This document shows, piece after piece, positions 50,414-58,210 of a DNA stretch of 64,000 bases. Location: assembly GCF_004137085.1 (NCBI RefSeq), contig NZ_QYBC01000019.1, positions 60,757-124,756 of the forward strand, in the 5' to 3' direction. The notes under the pieces were generated by a model, which did no database searches, was not told the DNA's origin, and was given only the letters and a program-made list of their open reading frames with translations. Origin of the DNA: Lichenibacterium ramalinae (GTDB taxonomy: Bacteria; Pseudomonadota; Alphaproteobacteria; Rhizobiales; Beijerinckiaceae). The first letter of the stretch is position 1. The number at the start of each line of letters is the position of its first letter. A program made the translations under genes and the position numbers.

Positions 50414-51229
50414 ATGCGCTTCGCTCCCGCTCCCGTCACGCGCCGCCTTGCCCTCGCCGCCGCCGTCGCGCTCGGCGCGACCGCCCTCGGACTCCCCGCC
50501 GCCCGGGCGGCCGATACCCTGAAGGTGGGCGCCAACATCGGCAACCTGCCCTGGGAGTTCCAGGACGCCAAGGGCGACACGGTCGGGTTCGAGATCGACC
50601 TGATGAAGGAAGTGGCGAAGCGCCTCGGCGACGACGTCAGCTTCGTCAACATCCCGTTCACCGGCCTCTTCGCCGCCGTGCAGTCCGGGCAGATCGACGC
50701 CGCGGTGTCGTCCATCACCATCACGCCGAAGCGCCTCGGCAGCGTGTCGTTCGCCCAGCCTTACTACGACAGCGACCAGTCGCTGACCGTGATGGCCAAG
50801 TCGGGCATCGCGGACCTCAAGGGCATGGCGGGCAAGACGGTGGGCGTCGACACGGGATCGACCGGCGACATCTACGCCACGGCGCACCAGGCCGAGGACA
50901 AGTTCGCCGACATCCGCCGCTACGAGGGCCTGGCGCCCGCCATGCTCGACCTCGCGGCCGGCCGCATCGACGGCTACATCAGCGACATCCCGGCGCTGCA
51001 GTATTACGTGAAGGACAAGCCGGCCTACAAGGTGGTCGAGCGCATCCCCACCGGGGAGCGCTATTCGGTGATGTTCGCCAAGGACAGCCCGCTCGTCGGC
51101 AAGGTCGATGCCGTGCTGACGACGTTGAAGGCGGAGGGCTTCATTGCCAAGCTGCACGAGAAATGGTTCGGCGTCGCCCCCGAGGCGACCACCAGCACGG
51201 TGGCCAAGGCGGCGATCCCGAAGCTCTGA
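50414..51229 (+). CDS. Amino-acid ABC transporter substrate-binding protein
   Basis: ATG preceded by AGGAGATTG; 271 aa. A Sec-type signal (VTRRLALAAAVALGATALG) ends near AARAADT. The SBP_bac_3 fold shows GFEIDLMKEVAKRLGDDV, GQIDAAVSSITITPKR and KTVGVDTGSTGDIYA. It is a periplasmic receptor for a polar amino acid or small organic acid. A permease gene follows after 12 bases but no ATPase gene is present in the unit. Confidence 0.92.
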   Translation: MRFAPAPVTRRLALAAAVALGATALGLPAARAADTLKVGANIGNLPWEFQDAKGDTVGFEIDLMKEVAKRLGDDVSFVNIPFTGLFAAVQSGQIDAAVSSITITPKRLGSVSFAQPYYDSDQSLTVMAKSGIADLKGMAGKTVGVDTGSTGDIYATAHQAEDKFADIRRYEGLAPAMLDLAAGRIDGYISDIPALQYYVKDKPAYKVVERIPTGERYSVMFAKDSPLVGKVDAVLTTLKAEGFIAKLHEKWFGVAPEATTSTVAKAAIPKL

Positions 51230-51241
51230 CGACGTGCGGCC

Positions 51242-51913
51242 GTGTCGGTCTTCGACACTTTCCTGAACTGGGGCGTGTTTCGCGACGCGCTGCCGCTGCT
51301 CCTCACCGGGCTCTGGGTCACGCTGGGCCTCGGCGCCGCCGCGATCGCGCTCGGCCTCGCCGGCGGCTTGCCGCTGGTGCTGCTGAGGCTCTACGGCGGC
51401 GCGGCGGCGCGTCTCGTCGCGGTCGCCTATATCGACGTGTTCCGCGCCATCCCGGTGCTGGTGCTGCTGATCGTCATTTATTATGCGCTGCCCTTCGTGG
51501 GGCTGCGACTGTCGCCCTTCGCCTCGGCCACGGCCGCCCTGAGCCTCGTCTCGGCCGCCTATTCGGCGGAGATCCTGCGGGCCGGCATCGAGGCGGTGCC
51601 GAAGGGCCAGGTCGAGGCCGCGCGTGCGCTCGGCATGGCGCCGCCACTGTGGTTGAGGCGCATCGTCCTCCCCCAGGCGGTCCGGCTCGTGGTGCCGCCG
51701 CTGACGTCCAACGCCATCAACGTGTTCAAGGACACGGCTCTCGCCTCGGTGGTCGCCATGCCGGACCTGCTGAAACAGGCGACCCAGGCCCAGGCGCTCG
51801 CCGCCAACCCGACGCCGCTGATCGGCGCCGCCGCCATCTACATCGCGCTGCTGCTCCCCTGCGTCCGCTTCGTCGGGCTCTACGAGGGTCGCCTGCGGCG
51901 GCGCGCCCGTTGA
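51242..51913 (+). CDS. Amino-acid ABC transporter permease
   Basis: GTG start; 223 aa, HisM/GlnP family with about five helices. VFRAIPVLVLLIVIYYALPF is the substrate-pathway motif and AARALGMAPPLWLRRIVLPQA is the EAA loop. As the only permease in the unit it would act as a homodimer. The missing ATPase could be supplied by the polar amino-acid ATPase at 14824-15648 or by a gene elsewhere (inference). Confidence 0.92.
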   Translation: MSVFDTFLNWGVFRDALPLLLTGLWVTLGLGAAAIALGLAGGLPLVLLRLYGGAAARLVAVAYIDVFRAIPVLVLLIVIYYALPFVGLRLSPFASATAALSLVSAAYSAEILRAGIEAVPKGQVEAARALGMAPPLWLRRIVLPQAVRLVVPPLTSNAINVFKDTALASVVAMPDLLKQATQAQALAANPTPLIGAAAIYIALLLPCVRFVGLYEGRLRRRAR

Positions 51914-51995
51914 GCCAGGGCCGGTCGCGGCCCGCCCGCTTCGTCCCCGCTCCTTCCCCGACCCGTCGTCGCCCGACCCCGAACGAGACCAGCCC

Positions 51996-53207
51996 ATGCC
52001 GCTCGACATCGACCACGTCCGCCGCCAGTTCCCGGCCCTCGCCGACGGTTTCGGCTACCTCGATAATGCCGGCGGCTCGCTGGTGCTGGGCCGCGTCGCC
52101 GACCGGGTCAGGGACTACCTGCTCACGACCAGCGTGCAGACCGGCGCCTCCTATCCGCAGTCGCGCCGGGCTGTCGAACGCGTGGCGGAGGCGCGATCCC
52201 GCATCGCGCTCCTGCTCAATGCGGAGCGGCAGGAGGAGATCGTTCTCGGGCCCTCCACCACGGTGATGTTCCAGTTTCTCGCCCGCGCCATGGAGGGCCG
52301 GCTCCGCCCCGGCGACGAGATCGTGGTGACGGACTTCGACCACGAGTCCAACATCGGCCCCTGGCGGGCGCTGGAGAAGCGCGGGGTCGTGATCCGGACC
52401 TGGGGGCTCGACCCCGACACGCTGGAAGTGTCGCTCGACGCGCTCGACGCCCTGATGACCGAGCGGACCCGGCTCGTCGCCGTCACCCATTGCTCCAACA
52501 TCCTCGGCACCGTGAACCCGGTGGCCGAGATCGCCCGGCGCGTCCACGCCCGTGGCGCCGAGATCGCCGTCGATGCCGTCGCCTACGCGCCCCACCGCGC
52601 TGTGGACGTGAGGGCGCTCGACGTCGATTATTACGTCTTCAGCTTCTACAAGACCTTCGGGCCGCACTTCGCCGTGCTGTATGGCCGGTATGACAAGCTG
52701 CTCGAACTCGAGGGCCTGTACCACTACTTCTACGGCCGCGAGAAGGTGCCGGCGAAGTTGGAACCCGGCAACACCAACTACGAGCTGGCCTGGGGGTCGG
52801 CCGGCATCGTCGACTACCTCGACGAGCTCGGCGGCGGCACGGGCGACCGCGCGGCGATCGAGCGCGCCTATGCCGACATCGCCGCGCAGGAGACCGCCGT
52901 CGGGGGACGCCTGCTCGACTATCTCGGGTCGCGCAACGACGTCCGGGTGATCGGGCGGCGGCAGGCGGGCCCGGACCGCGTGCCGACGATCAGCTTCAAG
53001 GCGGAGGGGCGCGACAGCGCGGAGATCGTCGGCGCGGTCGATCCCCAGGGGCTCGGCATCCGCTTCGGCGACTTTCATTCGCGCCGCCTCGTCGAGCGGC
53101 TGGGGCTCGCCGGCGACGGCGGCGTCGTACGGGTGTCGATGGTGCACTACAACACGCTGGACGAGGTCGATCGGCTCGTCGGCGCCCTCGACACTGCGCT
53201 GCGCTGA
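51996..53207 (+). CDS. Class V aminotransferase, cysteine-desulfurase-like (VC1184 family)
   Basis: 403 aa. The N-terminus FGYLDNAGGSLVLGRVADRV and the NEW-like segment TTVMFQFLARAMEG are typical of this desulfurase-like group. FDHESNIGPWRALEKRG, THCSNILGTVNPVAEIA and VDAVAYAPHRAVDV follow. The PLP lysine is in YVFSFYKTFGPHFAVLYG. The C-terminus has IRFGDFHSRRLVERLG in place of a clear catalytic Cys loop, so the true reaction may be transamination or lyase chemistry. It follows the SBP and permease genes by 82 bases and may process the imported compound. Confidence 0.87.
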   Translation: MPLDIDHVRRQFPALADGFGYLDNAGGSLVLGRVADRVRDYLLTTSVQTGASYPQSRRAVERVAEARSRIALLLNAERQEEIVLGPSTTVMFQFLARAMEGRLRPGDEIVVTDFDHESNIGPWRALEKRGVVIRTWGLDPDTLEVSLDALDALMTERTRLVAVTHCSNILGTVNPVAEIARRVHARGAEIAVDAVAYAPHRAVDVRALDVDYYVFSFYKTFGPHFAVLYGRYDKLLELEGLYHYFYGREKVPAKLEPGNTNYELAWGSAGIVDYLDELGGGTGDRAAIERAYADIAAQETAVGGRLLDYLGSRNDVRVIGRRQAGPDRVPTISFKAEGRDSAEIVGAVDPQGLGIRFGDFHSRRLVERLGLAGDGGVVRVSMVHYNTLDEVDRLVGALDTALR

Positions 53208-53981
53208 GCACCGGCGCGTGACGCGCGCTTCCCCTAGGGACGAAGCGACGGTCCTCGGCCTTTCCAGCGGACGCTCCGCCACGCGTCGGAGTCAGTCTTA
53301 AGGCACCATCGGCTTTCTCCGGGTCGCCTTGGCGACTCGGAGCCGATGAAACCGCTCTCGATTCGAGGTCGGAGCGAAATCGCCGAAGCCGAAAGCGCTC
53401 TCGACTTCGAGACGGCCCACCATGACGCGCCCGCCCTCGATCTCGGCGTGCGGGACGGCACCATCTCCGCCGTCCCCGACGAAGCCCCTCGGCGCCCGCG
53501 ACCGCCGCGCCAGGGGTGGGCGGGCTCTGCCGAACGCCCGAGGGGCATCTCCGCGCGCCACTCCCGTTCCGACCCTTCGGCGAGCCTGACGCCTCCCCCC
53601 GGGGCGACGGGCCGCAGCCCGGCCGTCCACGGCCTATCAAGCCGTCGTCGAAGCGGAACGCCGACGCCTGTCACGGCACAGCATGACGGAGGTCCGAGCC
53701 GCGATGCCGTCGCCGGCATCGGCTGGCCGGTGGCGGCCCAGGCCCTTCCGTCACCACCAGTCCACACCGCCGTGAAGCGTTGAGCCATTTTCGCGACATC
53801 GCCCTGCATGTCGCGCAATCATTGTGGCAAAGCATCGAAAAGCTTGCTAAATGAGGCCTGTCCGACGACGAGTCGACGCCTTTCGTGACGGATCGATACT
53901 CCCGGTTATTGTTTTCTTACAGGACAGCTTAGCAGGCGCTATCTTCCTCCATTCACCCCGTTGCGATCGATAGGACCTAGC
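53208..53981. other. Long intergenic region, no convincing gene
   Basis: About 770 bases. ORFs on both strands (for example 53234-53818 minus and 53346-53783 plus) are proline/arginine-rich, lack ribosome-binding sites and match no family I know. A short hairpin GTCGCC-TT-GGCGAC lies at 53323-53336. From about 53,810 the sequence becomes AT-richer (53,820-53,960), as expected for a promoter region of the following secreted-protein genes. The block may contain decayed gene remnants. Confidence 0.5.
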
Positions 53982-54830
53982 ATGAAGCTGAGTGACCGAG
54001 GCGGACACCGAGTATCGACCTGTCGGATCGAGCGCGGTCTTTATGTTCTCCGCTACGTCACCTGTGCGGAGGGTTCGTTTGCGATGGGGCACGTTACGGT
54101 CGCCGAGGGTGATCTGGACTTGGTTCCTGCGCCCGGTCGGGCGATCGGCACTCTCGAATCACCAGGACACGCACTGGTCATCGTGGCTCACACGGCCGGG
54201 GCCTTCGTCCTTCAGGTCGACGGCCCCCTGAACGGCAGGGGTGCCGACGCCACCTTCACGCTCGACATCCTGGACGACGGCGCCGACGCCGCGTCGCCCG
54301 TCGCAGCCCCGTCGGCAGCCAAGCCCGTCGCACGCGCCGACGACCGGGCGTCCCTGCCGCTCGCCATCCTGGCGCACGTGTCGCGGCGCGGCGACGTCAC
54401 GGCCGAGGCGGGCGAGTGGATCGCGGGACCGGCCGACATCCTCCCGATCGAGGGCCTGTCCATCACGACCCACCAGCCCGACGTGACGGTTTCGATCCGC
54501 GTTCAGACGGCCCAGTCCCAGGGACAATGGTCGCGCTGGCACCGCGGGGGCGAGTTCGCCGGCAGCCGCCAGCGGGCCGAAGCCATCACTGCACTGGGGT
54601 TGTCGCTGCACGGCGATGCAGCTTCTAAGTTCAGGATGGAAGCGGAAGCGATCCATCTCGGTGCAGCCAGCCGGACGGCTGAAGGAGCGGAACTGGAATT
54701 TTTCGGAAGCGATCCAATTGTAGGCTTCCGCCTACAACTCAAGAATGCTATCATGAAGAGAATACCGGGTTCGACTACCTCCCGCACGCCTGCTGCGGAC
54801 GGATTGCGCATCTTCAGGGCCCGGCAATAA
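53982..54830 (+). CDS. Protein with ChW-like (hydrophobic W) segment
   Basis: The ATG at 53982 follows TAGGACC and is preferred over the TTG at 53961; 282 aa. Residues 1-95 form a beta-rich domain (GHRVSTCRIERGLYVLRYV, then VQVDGPLNGRG-like). Alanine-rich linkers separate it from a second part. Around 165-210 the pattern VSIRVQTAQSQGQWSRW, GGEFAGS, AEAITALGLSL matches the ChW repeat (polar-aromatic GxWxxW, GxxAGS, EAIxxxxxxL). A weaker second copy (EAEAIHLG, then FFGSDPIVGFRLQL) follows. ChW domains are mostly surface-protein modules in clostridia. No signal peptide; it is 24 bases before the RTX-like gene and likely co-expressed with it. Function unknown. Confidence 0.6.
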   Translation: MKLSDRGGHRVSTCRIERGLYVLRYVTCAEGSFAMGHVTVAEGDLDLVPAPGRAIGTLESPGHALVIVAHTAGAFVLQVDGPLNGRGADATFTLDILDDGADAASPVAAPSAAKPVARADDRASLPLAILAHVSRRGDVTAEAGEWIAGPADILPIEGLSITTHQPDVTVSIRVQTAQSQGQWSRWHRGGEFAGSRQRAEAITALGLSLHGDAASKFRMEAEAIHLGAASRTAEGAELEFFGSDPIVGFRLQLKNAIMKRIPGSTTSRTPAADGLRIFRARQ

Positions 54831-54854
54831 CATCCCACAATCCGAGGAACCATC

Positions 54855-55811
54855 ATGTCCCAGTATCCGGGGTCGACCTCCGCTGACATCCAAACTGTTC
54901 TGTCCGATATCTCGCCCAGCACCAAGGCTTCCATCATCAAGGCGCTCACGGCGAGCGGTCTGCTGAATGACACGAACGGCGTCGGCATCTCGATCGTGAC
55001 CGACCCCGGCAACGCCTATACCGTCGATGCCACGACGACGCAGGCCCTCGTGCTGACCGGAAACGCCGTCACCCAGATCAATTCCAACGGGCCGCTCCTG
55101 GTCGCGGCGTCGCAGGGCACCAACTATCTCGACGTCTCGCACAGCGACAAGACGGCCGATTTTCGCGCCACCGTGATCGGCGGCTCGGGCAGCGACACGA
55201 TCTTCGGGAACTCCGCCCGGTCGTTGCTGGTCGGGGGATCGGGCGCCGAAGCGATCACATCAGGCGGTGGCCGCGATACGATCGTCGGCGGGTCGGGCTC
55301 CAACACGCTGGTCGCGGGCGGCCGCAGCATCGTGGAGACCGGCACCGGCTCGGCGGTGGTCAGAGCCGGACAGGGCACCGAGTCCCACGACACCATCCGG
55401 GCCGGCTCGGGTTTGTCCACCATCAGGCTTTCGGCCGGCGACAACGTTGTTCGGGCGCCGACCGGCGGCGGCAGGGCGACGATCTCGGCGGGCACCGGGG
55501 CCGATACGATCTTCGGGCCGGCGGCCAACCAGGGCGCGGCCACCATCAACGGCGGTGCCAAGACGACCCTGAACCTCGGCACGGGTTCGTTGAAGTTCAA
55601 CCTCAGCAAGGGCGACTCCGACACGATCTTCGGCGGCGCTGGCAGCGGCTTCGTCAACCTCAACAAGTCGAGCCACGATATCGCTTCCACGAGCACCTCG
55701 ACGAATGCCAGCGGCCAGCAACAGGTCACGATCAACTTCGCCAGCGGTGGGTCCATCACCACCGTCGGCACCGTGAATCTGACCTTCACCGACACGCGCA
55801 ACAAGCACTGA
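54855..55811 (+). CDS. RTX-like glycine/aspartate-rich repeat protein
   Basis: ATG with GAGGA upstream; 318 aa. Residues 1-100 are a non-repetitive region. From about 105 to 270 run repeats resembling haemolysin-type calcium-binding nonapeptides (GGSGSDTIFG, GGGRDTIVGG, GTGADTIFG, KGDSDTIFGG). The C-terminus is Thr/Ser-rich and ends in FTDTRNKH. There is no Sec signal, as expected for type I secretion substrates with an uncleaved C-terminal signal. It is therefore a candidate substrate for the HlyB/HlyD-like pair at 30-34 kb, although 20 kb away. The repeats are less regular than in classic RTX toxins; adhesin or S-layer-like roles are possible. Confidence 0.75.
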   Translation: MSQYPGSTSADIQTVLSDISPSTKASIIKALTASGLLNDTNGVGISIVTDPGNAYTVDATTTQALVLTGNAVTQINSNGPLLVAASQGTNYLDVSHSDKTADFRATVIGGSGSDTIFGNSARSLLVGGSGAEAITSGGGRDTIVGGSGSNTLVAGGRSIVETGTGSAVVRAGQGTESHDTIRAGSGLSTIRLSAGDNVVRAPTGGGRATISAGTGADTIFGPAANQGAATINGGAKTTLNLGTGSLKFNLSKGDSDTIFGGAGSGFVNLNKSSHDIASTSTSTNASGQQQVTINFASGGSITTVGTVNLTFTDTRNKH

Positions 55812-55850
55812 TCGCCTCGTAGAGGCACGAGGGGTGGGCGAGAGGCGATC
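55810..55850 (+). terminator. Hairpin after the RTX-like gene
   Basis: GATCGCCTC (55810-55818) pairs with GAGGCGATC (55842-55850), and a nested CTCG/CGAG pair lies inside the loop. It starts at the stop codon of the repeat-protein gene and precedes the glycosyltransferase cluster, so it could limit read-through. Confidence 0.45.
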
Positions 55851-55879
55851 TCATCCACCCCGGTCATGGATGCATAGCG

Positions 55880-58210
55880 GTGACGTCACTGTTGGATGCC
55901 TTTGCCAGCATCGACGCGATCTGCCGTCGGTGTCAGGTCCCGTCGAGTGAATCCCTGCTGTTGAGGGCTCATTGCTTGGTTGGTCTCGGATATAGCGAAG
56001 CCGGCCGGCGCGATGCGGCGGCGGCGTTCGAGATCGACGCGGCCGATTGCGACGTCCGGCATCTCGTGTTGCGACTCGACGCCATGCCGGACCAGTCGGC
56101 GGAGGTGGCGGGAGCCCTGCTCTGCGCGCCAGACGCCACCCTCGACCATCTCGCGGGCGCGGCCCGGATTCTGCTGACGACCTCGCACCTCGCCGTCCGT
56201 TGCAGGCGCGACGCCCTCGGGCTGTCCGGCGTCGTCGCATGGCGCGGCCCCGTCGCGCCTCGGATCCAGTCAGACGGCCGCGACGTCGCCATCCACGTCC
56301 ATCGCTACGACAGGCTGTCCGGCGTGAGCCTGGCGAGGCTGCGCATTCTCTGCTCCCCGCAGGTCCCCGGCCGGATCCGGGCCGTTCTCGCCGGCTTTCC
56401 CCCGGTGGACGTCCGCTTCCCGGCCCTGTGCGCCTACGTGCCGAACACGGAACCGCCGTGCGACGGGCTGGTCAGCGTGCTGGTCCCGGTCTTCGGCGGC
56501 CGCGACGCGACGCAGGCCTGCCTCGAAGCGCTGGCCGCCCAGGTGTGTGACCCGCGGCCGGAGGTCATCGTCGTCGACGACGCCTGTCCCGATCCGGCCC
56601 TGTCGGCCTCCGTCGCGGCGCGATGCCGGCGCGAGGGCTGGCACTACCTGCGCCACGCGGAGAATGCAGGTTTCGCCTCGGCGATCAACCGCGGTGCATC
56701 GCGGGCGCGCGGGCGGCACCTGCTCCTGCTCAATGCCGATGCCATCCTGCCGCCGGATGCGATCGCCCGCCTGCGCGACGCGGGGCGCGGCGACGACGTC
56801 GGCACGGTCGTGCCCCTCTCCAACGACGGCGGGTTCACCAGCTTCCCGAGACTGCGGCAGGCCAACCCCGTCCCGTCCGCGGCCGAAGCCGCCCGCCTCG
56901 ACGCGGCGGCGCGCGACGCGCATGCCGACCTCGGCGTCGACATCCCCAGCGGAACGGCCTTCTGCATGCTGGTGACCCGGGCCTGCTGGGACGAACTCGG
57001 CGGCCTCGCGCTGGACTACGGCCGCGGCTATTTCGAGGACGTGGACCTGTGCCGGCGGGCCAAGCGGCGCGGCTACCGCAACCTCGTGGCGGCGGGGCTC
57101 TACGTGCGGCACATCGGGGCGCAGTCCTTCGCCGCCGACAAGCGCGCCCTCGTAGCGGAGAACGCGCGCCTGCTGCGCGACCGCTTCCCCGACTACGACA
57201 TGGACTGGGCCTCCTTCGTCGAGGCCGACCCGCTCCGGCCGCTGCGCGCCGCCATCGAGCGGCGGGTCCCGCCGGCCGGGCCGGTGCGGATCCTGGCCGG
57301 GCGGCCGACGCGCCTCGGCCCCGCGCTGGCGGCCCGCGCCGCCGCGCTGTCGGTCGACGGCGCCGCCGTGATCGGCCTGTCGTGGACGCGCCACGGCGAC
57401 GTCGCGCTCGAGGCTGCGGCCGGCGGCGTCCCGCAATCGCTCAGCTTCGCCGCGGAGGACCGCGGCGGCCTCGCCGCCTACCTGGACGCGCTCGACATCC
57501 GCGGCATCACCGTGGCGGAGCCCGAAGCCGTGCCGGGTCCCTTGCTCGACCTGCTGCTGCGGACGCGGGCGCCGCTGTCCATCTTCGTCGCCGGCCGGGC
57601 CGCCGCGCGGTCGCTCGGCCCCCCGCGGCCGCTCTGGTCGGACGGGGCGGAGATCGTCGCGGGCGACCGGATGGTGGCGGCGGCGCTGGGGCTGGCGCCC
57701 ATGGCGGAGACGGACCCCGGGATCGGCGCCGGGGCGGTCCTGCCTGGGCCGCAGGTGCGCATCGCCGCCCTGGTCCCGACCGCCACGGCGGCGGCCGACT
57801 GGCTCCTGACGGCGCTGGACCGCCGTTTGAGCGCCGCCGGCGGGCAAGTGATCCAGTTCGGCGAGGGCTGGCGCCCCGCCCGCGCCCGCCCGCAGGCGAC
57901 GGGGGCGATGGCGCCGGCGGACTACGCCGACGCCGTCCGCCACCGCCGCATCACCCACCTGCTGTTGCCCGACCCCGACCTGCCCTTCGGCGTCATCGAC
58001 GATCTGCGCCGCTGCGTGGGCCTTCCCTGCGCCTATGTCGACTGGTCGGGTGACCGTTTGGCCCGCGCGGCCGGCGACCTCGCCCTGGCGGAGGGCCTGC
58101 CTGGCGAGGCGGCCGCCGCCGCCCTGGTGGCCTGGTGCGGGGCCTCCCCGGATGCCGCCGGAATGCGCCCGGCGCGGGCCCACGCCGCTGCCGTCGGTGT
58201 CGCGCCGTGA
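55880..58210 (+). CDS. Glycosyltransferase family 2 protein with long flanking domains
   Basis: GTG start; 776 aa. An N-terminal 190-aa region of unknown type has TPR-like alanine-rich helices at the start. A GT2 (GT-A) domain covers about 195-430: SVLVPVFGGRDATQACLEAL, VIVVDDACPDPAL, NRGASRARGRHLLLLNADAI (the DxD-like NAD) and GRGYFEDVDLCRRAKRRGY. A C-terminal Rossmann-like region of about 330 aa may be a second, GT4-like, domain (VRILAGRPTRLGPALA). It begins a chain of four overlapping genes that probably assemble a surface glycan. Confidence 0.87.
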   Translation: MTSLLDAFASIDAICRRCQVPSSESLLLRAHCLVGLGYSEAGRRDAAAAFEIDAADCDVRHLVLRLDAMPDQSAEVAGALLCAPDATLDHLAGAARILLTTSHLAVRCRRDALGLSGVVAWRGPVAPRIQSDGRDVAIHVHRYDRLSGVSLARLRILCSPQVPGRIRAVLAGFPPVDVRFPALCAYVPNTEPPCDGLVSVLVPVFGGRDATQACLEALAAQVCDPRPEVIVVDDACPDPALSASVAARCRREGWHYLRHAENAGFASAINRGASRARGRHLLLLNADAILPPDAIARLRDAGRGDDVGTVVPLSNDGGFTSFPRLRQANPVPSAAEAARLDAAARDAHADLGVDIPSGTAFCMLVTRACWDELGGLALDYGRGYFEDVDLCRRAKRRGYRNLVAAGLYVRHIGAQSFAADKRALVAENARLLRDRFPDYDMDWASFVEADPLRPLRAAIERRVPPAGPVRILAGRPTRLGPALAARAAALSVDGAAVIGLSWTRHGDVALEAAAGGVPQSLSFAAEDRGGLAAYLDALDIRGITVAEPEAVPGPLLDLLLRTRAPLSIFVAGRAAARSLGPPRPLWSDGAEIVAGDRMVAAALGLAPMAETDPGIGAGAVLPGPQVRIAALVPTATAAADWLLTALDRRLSAAGGQVIQFGEGWRPARARPQATGAMAPADYADAVRHRRITHLLLPDPDLPFGVIDDLRRCVGLPCAYVDWSGDRLARAAGDLALAEGLPGEAAAAALVAWCGASPDAAGMRPARAHAAAVGVAP

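Noticed and set aside
53234..53818. Minus-strand ORF of 194 aa in the long intergenic region
   Set aside because: No ribosome-binding site, low-complexity Arg/Ser/Gly composition and no recognisable domain; coding status cannot be supported.
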